This document shows, piece by piece, positions 35,550-43,986 of a stretch of 64,000 bases of DNA (positions are counted from its first letter, which is position 1; each line of letters begins with the position of its first letter). This stretch comes from Pseudomonas sp. BGI-2. Its GTDB lineage: Bacteria; Pseudomonadota; Gammaproteobacteria; Pseudomonadales; Pseudomonadaceae. Below the pieces are notes generated by a model. The model did not search any database. It was not told the DNA's origin and saw only the letters and a list, made by a program, of their open reading frames with translations. Position numbers and translations under genes: made by a program. The stretch is from NCBI RefSeq assembly GCF_004310295.1, contig NZ_SISB01000025.1, positions 35,142 to 99,141 of the forward strand, in the 5' to 3' direction.

Positions 35550-37847
35550 ATGTCGTATCGCGTCATCACCAGCATTTTTATGCTGCTTTTAAGCTGGGAT
35601 GCCGTTGCGCAAGGTCCGGCGATTTCACCTGACATTTCCTACAGCCGGGATATCCAACCGATCCTCACCGAAAAGTGCGTGGCCTGCCATGCCTGCTACG
35701 ACTCCGCCTGTCAGCTCAATCTGGGCAGCGGCGAAGGGGTGGCGCGTGGCGCGACTAAAACCCCGGTCTACGACGGAGAACGCAGCCAGGCCGCCGCGCC
35801 GACCCGGCTGTTTTATGACGCGTTCGGTAAACGTGCCTGGCAGCAGAAGGGCTTCTATTCGGTCCTCGACGCCCAAGGCAGCCAGGCCGCTCTGATGGCG
35901 CGAATGCTGGAGCTGGGCCACACAACCCCGCTGCAACCCAACGCCAAATTGCCGGAAGACATCGTGCTGGGCCTGAACCGGGAAAACATGTGCGCCATGC
36001 CGGCGGAGTTTGACGGCTACGCCAGTACCCCCCCAAAAGAAGGCATGCCGCTGGCGGTCACCGGCCTGACCGACCAGCAATACCAGACACTGCAACGCTG
36101 GCTGGCCTCGGGTGCGCCAATCGATGAGCAAGGCCTGGTCCCGAGCGCGAAGGAAGCCTTGCAGGTGGTGCAGTGGGAAAATCTGCTCAACGCCCCGGGC
36201 GCGCGGCAAAGTCTGGTCGGCCGCTGGTTGTTCGAGCATTGGTTCCTCGCCCACCTCTACTTCAAGGATGGCGAGCCAGGGCATTACTTCCAGTGGGTGC
36301 GCTCGCGAACCCCGACCGGGCAGCCTATCGACCTGATCAACACCCGCCGGCCAAACGACGATCCGGGTACTCAGGTGTATTACCGCTTGTGGCCGGTGCA
36401 GGGCGTGATCGTGCACAAGACCCACATCACCTATCCGCTGAGCGCGGCGAAGATAGCGCGGATCAAAAGCCTGTTTTACAACGGTAACTGGCAGGTCAAC
36501 GCCTTGCCGGGATACGGGCCGGAACGACGGGCCAATCCGTTCACCACGTTCGAAGCGATCCCGGCGCAGGCCCGTTATCAGTTCATGCTCGATAACGCCG
36601 AATACTTTGTACGCACCTTCATTCGCGGCCCGGTCTGCCGCGGCCAGATCGCCACCGATGTCATCCGCGATAACTTCTGGGCGCTGTTTCAGGCACCGGA
36701 ACACGACCTCTACATCACCGACCCGCACTATCGCGGCCAGGCCACGCCGTTGCTGGCCATGCCGGGTCAAAACGACGACGTCGGCAGCGTCCTGAGCCTG
36801 TGGTATGACTACCGCAACAAACGCAACGAGTACGAAGCGCTACGCCGGGACAATTACGCCGATCTGCCGGCGCCGAGCTGGTCGACCCTGTGGGCGGGAA
36901 ATGACAACGCGCTGCTGAGCATCTTTCGGCATTTCGACAGCGCTTCGGTGAACAAGGGCCTGATCGGCGACGTGCCGCAGACCCTGTGGCTGTTCGATTT
37001 TCCACTGCTGGAGCGCACGTATTATCAGTTGGCGGTCAACTTCGATGTGTTCGGCAACGTGTCTCATCAAGCCCAGACGCGGTTGTACTTCGACCTGATC
37101 CGCAACGGCGCCGAGCAGAATTTCCTGCGCCTGATGCCGGCCGATTCGCGGGACGATTACCTCAATGATTGGTACCAGAGCGGCGGCCAATTCAAGATGT
37201 GGCTGGATTACGAAGCCATCGACAATGACACGCCGACGGCACTGAAGCTGGATGAAAAGGACCCCAAGCGCGACTTTGCGATGCAGTTGCTGTCCCGTTA
37301 CGGCGAACTCAATGCCAGGCCCGATCCGATCAACCGCTGTGACGGCGCTTACTGCTCGCGCCCGAACATCGACCCGGTCTTGCAGAATGCCGAGCAGGCG
37401 CTGAGTCGCCTGACTTCACGCCCGGCGGCCGGTTTGCGGGTCATCGATCAGTTGCCGGAAGCGACCATGCTGCGCATCGAGACCGCTGGCGGCAAACGCG
37501 AGGTTTATAGCCTGCTGCGCAACCGGGCCCACAGCAATGTGGCATTCCTGCTCGGTGAATCGCTGCGCTATCAGCCGGGGCTCGATACGTTGACCATTTT
37601 CCCGGGCGTGCTCAGCAGCTACCCGAATTTCATGTTCAACATTCCCGCCGACCAGGTGCCGGCGTTCGTCGATGCGATGGAAAACGCCAAGGACGCGCAC
37701 CGCTTCGAGAAAATCGTCGAGCGCTGGGGTGTTCGCCGCAGTCATCCGCAGTTCTGGTTTTACTTCCATGACCTGAGCCGATACCTCCACGAAACCGAGC
37801 CAGTGGAAGAGGGCGTGCTGGACATGAACCGATACGAGAATCTTTGA
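35550..37847 (+). CDS. cti: Fatty acid cis/trans isomerase
   Basis: 765 residues from the ATG at 35550, matching the known Cti length in Pseudomonas. A signal peptide (MSYRVITSIFMLLLSWDAVAQ) exports it to the periplasm. A haem c motif, CVACH, lies soon after at about residue 45. Cti turns cis-unsaturated fatty acyl chains of membrane lipids into trans isomers, quickly lowering fluidity under solvent or heat stress. Family segments seen include YSRDIQPILTEKC, VKHWL-like and RTPTGQPIDLINTRRPNDDPG. The start follows GACCAGGGAC. Transcribed alone, divergent from metH. Confidence 0.95.
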   Translation: MSYRVITSIFMLLLSWDAVAQGPAISPDISYSRDIQPILTEKCVACHACYDSACQLNLGSGEGVARGATKTPVYDGERSQAAAPTRLFYDAFGKRAWQQKGFYSVLDAQGSQAALMARMLELGHTTPLQPNAKLPEDIVLGLNRENMCAMPAEFDGYASTPPKEGMPLAVTGLTDQQYQTLQRWLASGAPIDEQGLVPSAKEALQVVQWENLLNAPGARQSLVGRWLFEHWFLAHLYFKDGEPGHYFQWVRSRTPTGQPIDLINTRRPNDDPGTQVYYRLWPVQGVIVHKTHITYPLSAAKIARIKSLFYNGNWQVNALPGYGPERRANPFTTFEAIPAQARYQFMLDNAEYFVRTFIRGPVCRGQIATDVIRDNFWALFQAPEHDLYITDPHYRGQATPLLAMPGQNDDVGSVLSLWYDYRNKRNEYEALRRDNYADLPAPSWSTLWAGNDNALLSIFRHFDSASVNKGLIGDVPQTLWLFDFPLLERTYYQLAVNFDVFGNVSHQAQTRLYFDLIRNGAEQNFLRLMPADSRDDYLNDWYQSGGQFKMWLDYEAIDNDTPTALKLDEKDPKRDFAMQLLSRYGELNARPDPINRCDGAYCSRPNIDPVLQNAEQALSRLTSRPAAGLRVIDQLPEATMLRIETAGGKREVYSLLRNRAHSNVAFLLGESLRYQPGLDTLTIFPGVLSSYPNFMFNIPADQVPAFVDAMENAKDAHRFEKIVERWGVRRSHPQFWFYFHDLSRYLHETEPVEEGVLDMNRYENL

Positions 37848-37898
37848 TCGACTTTTGACTGCTGCCCGGTGTCGGATCTGTAAGGCAACGCTGAACCC

Positions 37899-38005
37899 AT
37901 GTGGGAGCGGGCTTGCTCGCGAAAGCGGTGTGTCAGTCGACGTAAGTATTGCCTGACATACCGCTTTCGCGAGCAAGTCGAGTCGTCGCACCGCCGCTCC
38001 CACAG
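37899..38005. repeat. REP pair with extended right arm
   Basis: Left arm ATGTGGGAGCGGGCTTGCTC. In the right arm the complement is split by about 15 extra bases (GAGTCGTCGCACCGC). The extra block is nearly the reverse complement of that in the pair at 13256-13364, so it is a recurrent arm variant. Confidence 0.8.
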
Positions 38006-38047
38006 GGAATCTGTGGTGGTTTGGGATTGGGAACGGGAGGGGCGTTG

Positions 38048-39049
38048 ATGTTGATTTCTGTACAAGCCCTGCGCGCCATCGCAGCCTGGGCGGTGGTCTG
38101 CCACCATTTCATGCAGATTTTCTTCGACTTCCAGGCCCGTGGGCCGGTGGGGCAGGCGTTTATCGACAAGGGCGCCGTGGGCGTCGACATCTTCTTCGTC
38201 ATCAGCGGTTTGGTGATCTTCCTGTCCACCGAGGGCAAGTCACTGCCACCGATGCGGTTTCTGTTGTACCGACTGTTTCGGATCGTCCCGGCTTACTGGC
38301 TGTACACGGTGCTGATGGCACTGGTCGTGGTATTCGCTCGGCCGGTGTTGCCGGATCAGACGGTTGACTGGTCGCACTTCCTGCTGTCGCTGTTGTTTAT
38401 TCCTACGGAGAATCCGGGCGGCTATGGGATTTATCCGACCCTCAACGTCGGCTGGACCCTCAACTACGAAATGTTGTTCTACCTGCTGTTCGGCTGGGCA
38501 CTGCTGTTCCGCTTGCACTTCAGGTTATTGATCGTTGCGGCGTTGCTGTTCGCGGTATGCCAGGCCTGGACCGGCTATGGCTGGGTCAGCGAGTTCTACC
38601 GTTCGGACATCGTTTATGAGTTCTTACTGGGGATCGCCATCGGTATGCTTTACCGCCAAGGCTGGATCAAGCCGGGATTGTGGCTGCCGCTGCTGGGAAT
38701 TGGCGGCGCGTTGCTGGCCATTTATCACTGGCCGCCGGCCCCACGCTTCCTGGCCTGGGGCTTGCCGAGCGCGGTGCTGGTGATGGCGTGCATTTCGCTG
38801 GAGCGCTATGTCGAGAACAATAGGCTGTTCAAATTGCTCGGCAATTGCTCCTACTCGGTTTATTTGATGCACGTGCTGGTGCTGTCTGCCGGTGGATTTG
38901 TCGCACAGCGTTATGGCGTGAATCCCTACGTGATGTTCGTCGTTTGCGCGGCGACAATTGGTCTGGCGTCCTGGGCAAGTTACGAATGGGTAGAAAAGCG
39001 CAGCTATCAGTGGCTTAAAGCCCGGATTGACGGCGAAACGGTTACTTAA
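38048..39049 (+). CDS. Acyltransferase-3 family membrane protein
   Basis: 333 residues. An integral inner-membrane acyltransferase (OafA-like) with about ten hydrophobic segments and the family motifs: LRAIAAWAVVCHHF at the N-terminus (catalytic His region), GVDIFFVISGLVIF and RLFRIVPAYW. Such enzymes add acyl, often acetyl, groups to exported sugars, lipids or other substrates. No polysaccharide gene is nearby, so the substrate cannot be inferred. The ATG at 38048 has GGGAGGGG upstream; the frame before it is REP sequence. Confidence 0.88.
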   Translation: MLISVQALRAIAAWAVVCHHFMQIFFDFQARGPVGQAFIDKGAVGVDIFFVISGLVIFLSTEGKSLPPMRFLLYRLFRIVPAYWLYTVLMALVVVFARPVLPDQTVDWSHFLLSLLFIPTENPGGYGIYPTLNVGWTLNYEMLFYLLFGWALLFRLHFRLLIVAALLFAVCQAWTGYGWVSEFYRSDIVYEFLLGIAIGMLYRQGWIKPGLWLPLLGIGGALLAIYHWPPAPRFLAWGLPSAVLVMACISLERYVENNRLFKLLGNCSYSVYLMHVLVLSAGGFVAQRYGVNPYVMFVVCAATIGLASWASYEWVEKRSYQWLKARIDGETVT

Positions 39050-39139
39050 GCGGCGATGGCTCTTTCCCGACAAAAATACTAGGACTTTGTACGGCGCGAT
39101 GATTGGCGTAAACTGCGCCCAAGCCTGCGAGGAGTTTCC

Positions 39140-39724
39140 ATGACCGCTATTACCATCACCGACGCCGCCCACGATTATCTGGCTGATCTGCTCTCCAAGC
39201 AGAACACCCCGGGTATCGGCATCCGCGTCTTTATCACCCAGCCTGGCACCCAGTACGCCGAAACCTGCATTGCTTACTGCAAGCCGGGCGAAGAGAAACC
39301 TGAAGACACCGCGCTGGGGCTCAAAAGCTTCACCGCTTACATCGATTCGTTCAGCGAAGCCTTCCTGGACGACGCGGTAGTCGACTACGCCACCGACCGC
39401 ATGGGCGGCCAGCTGACGATCAAGGCGCCAAACGCCAAAGTTCCGATGGTCAGCGCCGACAGCCCGGTCAACGAGCGCATCAACTACTACCTGCAAACCG
39501 AGATCAACCCGGGGCTCGCCAGCCACGGCGGTCAGGTCAGCCTTATCGATGTGGTCGAAGACGGTATCGCCGTACTGAAGTTCGGCGGCGGTTGCCAGGG
39601 CTGCGGCCAGGCAGATGTCACCCTTCGCGAAGGCATCGAGCGCACTTTGCTCGAGCGCATTCCCGAGCTCAAGGGTGTACGGGATGTGACTGACCACACG
39701 CAGAAAGAAAATGCCTACTACTGA
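39140..39724 (+). CDS. nfuA: Fe-S cluster carrier NfuA
   Basis: 194 residues, standard length. An N-terminal degenerate A-type domain (about 1-100: MTAITITDAAHDYLADLLSK) is followed by a Nfu domain with the cluster-binding CxxC in GGGCQGCGQADVTL near residue 152. The protein carries and delivers [4Fe-4S] clusters in the cytoplasm, notably under oxidative or iron stress. It starts behind GCGAGGAGTTTCC and is followed by a strong terminator. Confidence 0.97.
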   Translation: MTAITITDAAHDYLADLLSKQNTPGIGIRVFITQPGTQYAETCIAYCKPGEEKPEDTALGLKSFTAYIDSFSEAFLDDAVVDYATDRMGGQLTIKAPNAKVPMVSADSPVNERINYYLQTEINPGLASHGGQVSLIDVVEDGIAVLKFGGGCQGCGQADVTLREGIERTLLERIPELKGVRDVTDHTQKENAYY

Positions 39725-39746
39725 GTAAGGTGTTCGCTGCGAAATG

Positions 39747-39777
39747 AAAAAACGGCACCCGTGAGTGCCGTTTTTTT
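39747..39777 (+). terminator. Intrinsic terminator after nfuA
   Basis: AACGGCACCCGTGAGTGCCG hairpin flanked by A and T runs. Confidence 0.93.
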
Positions 39778-39838
39778 GTGGACGATTGATTATCTGTGAG
39801 TGAAGGGATTTACCTGTGGCGAGGGGATTTAGCGTGAC

Positions 39839-40585
39839 TCAGGGCCGATACAAGTGCGCATGCCCGGCGCGATACAGCGATGATTCGCTGAACTGATCAC
39901 TGCCCAACACCCGCCCCACCAGTATCAACGCCGTGCGCCGAAAACCCTTCGCCGCAACCTTGGCCGCAATGTCCGCAATCGTCCCCACCACCCAATCCTG
40001 ATCCGGCCAGGTCGCCCGGTGAATCACCGCGATCGGGCAGTCCGCGCCGTAATGCGGCAGCAATTCGGCGAGGATTTTCTCCAGATGATTGACCCCCAAA
40101 TGAATCGCCATGGTCGCCCCGTGCTGCGCCAGACTGCCCAGCTCTTCACCGGCCGGCATCACGGTCTTATCGGCATAGCGGGTCAGAATCACGCTCTGGG
40201 AAATGTCGGGCAACGTCAGCTCAGCCCCCAAAAGCGCCGCACACGCGGCAGTAGCCGTAACGCCGGGAATGATTTCAAACGCAATCCCGAGTTCTCGCAG
40301 ATAACGAATCTGCTCACCAATCGCCCCGTAAAGACTCGGATCACCCGAATGCACCCGCGCCACGTCCTGGCCGTTGGCATGGGCGGTTTTGAACAGTTCG
40401 ATGATCTGTTCCAGATGCAACTCCGCGCTGTTGACCATCTGTTCGGCACAATGGCCTTCCAGCACGGCGGCGGGCACCAAAGAGCCGGCATAGATGATCA
40501 CCGGGCAACTGCGAATCAGCCGTTGGCCTTTGACGGTGATCAGTTCCGGGTCGCCGGGACCTGCGCCAATGAAGTAGACGGTCAT
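39839..40585 (-). CDS. cobM: Precorrin-4 C11-methyltransferase
   Basis: 248 residues of the tetrapyrrole (SAM-dependent) methylase family: VYFIGAGPGDPELITVKGQ at the N-terminus, HSGDPSLYGAIGEQ for substrate and SAM contacts, and EIIPGVTATAACAALLGAELTLPDISQSV. CobM methylates C11 of precorrin-4 in aerobic cobalamin synthesis. Last gene of the cbtB-cbtA-cobE-cobM set, about 100 bases after cobE. A half-copy of the GTGGCGAGGGGATTTA repeat lies right at its 3' end (39817-39833). Confidence 0.95.
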   Translation of the reverse strand: MTVYFIGAGPGDPELITVKGQRLIRSCPVIIYAGSLVPAAVLEGHCAEQMVNSAELHLEQIIELFKTAHANGQDVARVHSGDPSLYGAIGEQIRYLRELGIAFEIIPGVTATAACAALLGAELTLPDISQSVILTRYADKTVMPAGEELGSLAQHGATMAIHLGVNHLEKILAELLPHYGADCPIAVIHRATWPDQDWVVGTIADIAAKVAAKGFRRTALILVGRVLGSDQFSESSLYRAGHAHLYRP

Positions 40586-40683
40586 CGTCCGTTCCTTTGA
40601 AAAAAGAGTCTGTCAGAAAAAGGGCGTGAGTAAGGCTTCAGATGAAGATTGCTCATGATCGAAGGCGGGGATTATCGGGGATC

Positions 40684-41097
40684 TTACGCAACGCAGGCCA
40701 ATGCCAGGGTGGCCTGGGCGTATTTTTGTCGCGAAATCAGCAGTTTTGCCGGTGCCTGGGCCAGTTGTTCGGCCAGGGCCAGGGCGGCACTTTCCGCCAC
40801 GCCGTAGCAACCGGTGCGTTCGAACGCGATGTCCGAATGATGGCTGAGTCGCGGTTTGTAGCCTTTCAATTGCTCGCTGCTGAAATACATCAGCGGCAAT
40901 GCGAGTTGCGCAGCCAGCTCGATCAGGCCAGGTTCATCACGCTTCAGGTCGATACTGGCCAGGGCCTTGATCTGGTGAAGTCCGATTTTATGAGCCTGTA
41001 GTGCCTGATCGAGCAACGCCCGCAGCGTGCTGGCGGGGCAGCCGCGCTGGCAGCCCAGGCCGACGACTAAAGTCGGCGGTGTGCCGGTATCCGTCAT
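40684..41097 (-). CDS. cobE: CobE/CbiG C-terminal domain protein
   Basis: 137 residues matching the CobE (CbiG C-terminal) fold: VVGLGCQRGCPASTLRALLDQAL, IKALASIDLKRDEPGLIELA and the late GCYGVAESAALALA with KYAQATLALA. It takes part in the cobalamin route between precorrin-3 and precorrin-6, in ring contraction or handling of the extruded fragment; the exact reaction is not settled. It starts 4 bases inside the end of cbtA, so it is translationally coupled to that gene. Confidence 0.92.
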   Translation of the reverse strand: MTDTGTPPTLVVGLGCQRGCPASTLRALLDQALQAHKIGLHQIKALASIDLKRDEPGLIELAAQLALPLMYFSSEQLKGYKPRLSHHSDIAFERTGCYGVAESAALALAEQLAQAPAKLLISRQKYAQATLALACVA

Positions 41098-41798
41098 GCG
41101 TGGTATTGGCCATCGCTTTTGCGGCGGAACAACCAGGCGCTGATCAGGCCCAGGGCCAGCCAGAACGCGACGTTGGTCAGCTGCGAAGCGATTTTGAACT
41201 GTGCTTCCAAGGCTTCCGGAGCGAGCATCGAGTGCACTTCCGGTTGCGGCGCGCCGATCACATGCGGAACGGCGAGAATCGCCACGCCGAGGATCTTCAT
41301 CAGCCAGTGACGGCTAAACACGATCAAGGCGATGCCGACAGCCGTGGAGGCGGCCGTGCCGATCCACCAGAGTTGCCGTTGCGCCAGATCGGCCGCGGCA
41401 GTGCCCGGCAGTTCAGGCGGCAGGCCGAGGGTTGGCGCCAGCACGAATGTCGCGTAACCGGCCAGGCCCCAGAGCAAGCCCTGCGAGGTTTTAGTCGGTG
41501 CACGCAAGGTGTAGAGCCCGGCGAGCATCAGGGCGAAACCAACGGCTACCACCAAGTTACCGCCCGTGGTCGACAACACGCGCTGCCAGCCGTCTTCCGG
41601 TTCCCAGGCTTCGGCATCGTGGGTATGAGCGGCAACACCGGCGGCGTGTTCGTGAACTTCAACAGCGGCCGGCTCGGATTTTTCGTAGGTTTCGGCCTGC
41701 AAAATCAGCGGAGCGACCCAGAAGCTTTGCAGCAGGGTCAGCAACAGGGCGGCCAGCAGCCCGGTGAAACCTGCGGTTTGCGCAATACGCTTGATCAT
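41094..41798 (-). CDS. cbtA: Putative cobalt transporter CbtA
   Basis: 234 residues with five to six transmembrane segments and a periplasmic loop rich in His and acidic residues (HEHAAGVAAHTHDAEAWEPEDG, where several His could bind cobalt). This matches CbtA, predicted as the permease of a cobalt uptake pair with CbtB under cobalamin riboswitch control. The start at 41798 (MIKRIAQTAGF) lies 11 bases after the cbtB stop; the frame upstream to 41924 overlaps cbtB. Confidence 0.93.
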   Translation of the reverse strand: MIKRIAQTAGFTGLLAALLLTLLQSFWVAPLILQAETYEKSEPAAVEVHEHAAGVAAHTHDAEAWEPEDGWQRVLSTTGGNLVVAVGFALMLAGLYTLRAPTKTSQGLLWGLAGYATFVLAPTLGLPPELPGTAAADLAQRQLWWIGTAASTAVGIALIVFSRHWLMKILGVAILAVPHVIGAPQPEVHSMLAPEALEAQFKIASQLTNVAFWLALGLISAWLFRRKSDGQYHA

Positions 41799-41809
41799 GT
41801 CGGCAGATC

Positions 41810-42001
41810 TCAATGGCACGGGAAGGCGGAGCTGTGACGGGTATCGTGCGCGGCGTTGTGGACCGCTTCGATGTGCGAGAAACCGGCGAAATACACAAGG
41901 CAAGCGCCAAGGATCGATGCGCAAACGGCAGCGGTCAGGCGTTGAGTCAGGGTCGTGGTGGTGCTGGCCGCTGTGTGGCTAGTGCTGCTGATGATCGACA
42001 T
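41810..42001 (-). CDS. cbtB: Putative cobalt transporter subunit CbtB
   Basis: 63 residues with one transmembrane helix (AAVCASILGACLVYFAGF) and the CbtB C-terminal histidine motif HNAAHDTRHSSAFPCH, a likely cobalt-binding segment. First gene after the minus-strand cobalamin riboswitch, so its message should fall when cobalamin is plentiful. Confidence 0.93.
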   Translation of the reverse strand: MSIISSTSHTAASTTTTLTQRLTAAVCASILGACLVYFAGFSHIEAVHNAAHDTRHSSAFPCH

Positions 42002-42134
42002 GGCGCTTCCCTCTGGTCTGTCAGCGGGTGAATAGAGCGCATGGAAAACCCCTGCGAATCGGGCGCGCAGAGGTTCAAACAGCGCCCGCCCACCGCGGGT
42101 TTGTTATTCAGTGATCGTAATGGTCACTTTGTGT

Positions 42135-42336
42135 TGCGGGCCGGTCTCCGGGCTCACGAGGGGCACTGGCTTTCGCCTTGACCTGCAAGCATCACCTTCC
42201 CATGCCGAACTGCTGGCACAGTGGATCTGACGCTTCGCTCGCTTACCGTTGCGGGGGCAGCACCGGACTGACATGGCTTGAGTAAAGCACATGATTCACC
42301 GGTTTCCCGTTTCACCCTGTGAAGGGCACCCGTAAC
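42135..42336 (-). promoter_or_regulatory. Cobalamin riboswitch upstream of cbtB
   Basis: Read on the minus strand it shows, in order, GGGTGAAACGGGAAACCGGTGA, the core GCTGCCCCCGCAACGGTAAG, GGGAAGGTGATG and the B12 box region AGCCAGTGCCCC followed by GGAGACCGGCC. These are the standard conserved blocks of the AdoCbl riboswitch. The ~130 bases between it and the cbtB start hold GC-rich hairpins that could be the expression platform. Confidence 0.93.
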
Positions 42337-42431
42337 AAGGCGTGTAGGAGAGCATGGGCGGGGGTTTGGCGTCAATTGGCATGGGTTCTCATCTCGCAAT
42401 TGAGGGGTGTAACTGTGTTGAAGGGATTTAT

Positions 42432-42571
42432 CTGTGGCGAGGGGATTTATCCCCTTTGGGCAGCGAAGCGGCCCCTGCATTTCTTCAGGCACACCCCGCA
42501 AACAGGTTTTGCGACGGCTTCGCCGCCGAAGGGGGCGGTGCGACGTTTCGCTAAATCCCCTCGCCACAGAG
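42432..42571. repeat. Palindromic repeat, 'GAGGGGATTTATCCCC' family, copy 2
   Basis: CTGTGGCGAGGGGATTTATC at the left and AAATCCCCTCGCCACAG at the right, with a diverged ~90 base interior. It lies between the two divergent cobalamin riboswitches. Confidence 0.8.
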
Positions 42572-42614
42572 ATCGTCATTGCGGACATTGACCCGCCCCA
42601 AGACGATGCGTAGC

Positions 42615-42812
42615 CTTGCGCTTTCGAGGTTCTTCGGCATTTGCCGAAGCTAAGAAGGGAACGCGGTCGATGCCGCGGCTGCCCCCGCAACTGTGAACGG
42701 TGATGTTCGCTGCCACGCCACTGAAAGCCCTGTCCAACGGGTTCGCGGGAAGGCGCAGCGAATGCCAGGCCAACCGCCCGGCACACCGTCAGCCAGGAGA
42801 CCTGCCTCGACA
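42615..42812 (+). promoter_or_regulatory. Cobalamin riboswitch upstream of cobW
   Basis: Plus-strand element with CGAGGTTCTTCGGCATTTGCCG, the core GCTGCCCCCGCAACTGTGAA, GCCACTGAAAGC, CGGGAAGGCGCAGCGAATG and the B12 box GTCAGCCAGGAGACCTGCC. It controls cobW-cobN and the chelatase gene. About 110 bases separate it from the cobW start. Confidence 0.94.
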
Positions 42813-42921
42813 AAAATTCTCACTACAACCGGGCGGGGTGATCCGGTGGCGAACTCTTCCGCGCGCGTCCGTCGCTGCGATTGTCGTCCCGTATGCCCGC
42901 CACCTTGCCAAAGGGCATCCG

Positions 42922-43983
42922 ATGAAAACACTGGCCAAACTCCCCGTCACCATCGTTACCGGCTTCCTCGGCTCGGGCAAAACCACCTTGCTGCGGCACA
43001 TGCTCGACAACGCTCAGGGCCGTCGCATCGCGGTGATCGTCAATGAATTTGGCGAGCTGGGCATCGACGGCGAGATCCTCAAGCAGTGCTCCATCGGTTG
43101 CACTGAAGAAGAAGCCAACGGCCGCGTCTACGAACTGGCCAACGGCTGCCTGTGCTGCACCGTTCAGGAAGAATTCTTCCCGGTGATGCGCGAACTCGTC
43201 GCCCGTCGCGGCGACCTCGACCACATCCTCATCGAAACCTCGGGTCTGGCCCTGCCAAAACCTCTGGTCCAAGCCTTCCAGTGGCCGGAAATCCGCAGCG
43301 CCTGCACCGTTGACGCGGTGATCACGGTGGTCGACAGCCCGGCCGTTGCTGCCGGCACCTTCGCGGCTTTCCCGGACCAGGTCGATGCCCAACGCAAACT
43401 CGACCCGAACCTGGACCACGAATCGCCGTTGCACGAGCTGTTCGCCGACCAACTGGCCAGCGCCGACCTGGTGATCCTCAACAAGGCCGACCTGATCAGC
43501 CCTGAAGACCTGGCCCGTGTGCGCCTGGAAGTCGCCGAAGAACTGCCGCCAGCGGTAAAAGTCATCGAAGCCAGCAGCGGGCGCGTGCCATTGGACGTGC
43601 TGATCGGCCTCGGTGCCGGTTCCGAGGAACACATCGACAGCCGTCACAGCCATCACGATCACCACCACGAAGGCGAGGACGATCACGATCACGATGCTTT
43701 TGATTCGATCTCCATCGAACTTCCGCAGGCTGACGAAAGCCTGCTGCTGGACGCACTGACCCAATTGGTGGTCCAGCACGGCATCCTGCGGGTCAAAGGT
43801 TTCGCGGCGATCCCGAACAAGCCGATGCGCCTGCTGATCCAAGGCGTGGGCACGCGTTTCGACAAGCATTTCGACCGTCAGTGGGGCGCCGATGAAGCGC
43901 GCGCCACGCGCCTGGTATTGATCGGCCAGGAACTGGACGGAATTCTAATCGAAGCGCAATTGCGCGCTGCGCTCAGCGCTTAA
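42922..43983 (+). CDS. cobW: Cobalamin-associated GTPase CobW
   Basis: 353 residues of the G3E P-loop GTPase family. The P-loop TGFLGSGKTTLLRH is near residues 14-27, ANGCLCCTVQEEF carries the CxCC metal site, and LNKADL is the nucleotide specificity motif. A His/Asp-rich stretch (HSHHDHHHEGEDDHDHD, about 245-261) precedes the C-terminal CobW domain (LDALTQLVVQHGILRVKGF). The protein is thought to deliver cobalt to the cobaltochelatase; the riboswitch upstream and cobN directly after fit this. The start ATG follows AAGGGCATCCG. Only three bases separate its stop from cobN. Confidence 0.95.
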   Translation: MKTLAKLPVTIVTGFLGSGKTTLLRHMLDNAQGRRIAVIVNEFGELGIDGEILKQCSIGCTEEEANGRVYELANGCLCCTVQEEFFPVMRELVARRGDLDHILIETSGLALPKPLVQAFQWPEIRSACTVDAVITVVDSPAVAAGTFAAFPDQVDAQRKLDPNLDHESPLHELFADQLASADLVILNKADLISPEDLARVRLEVAEELPPAVKVIEASSGRVPLDVLIGLGAGSEEHIDSRHSHHDHHHEGEDDHDHDAFDSISIELPQADESLLLDALTQLVVQHGILRVKGFAAIPNKPMRLLIQGVGTRFDKHFDRQWGADEARATRLVLIGQELDGILIEAQLRAALSA

Positions 43984-43986
43984 GCC

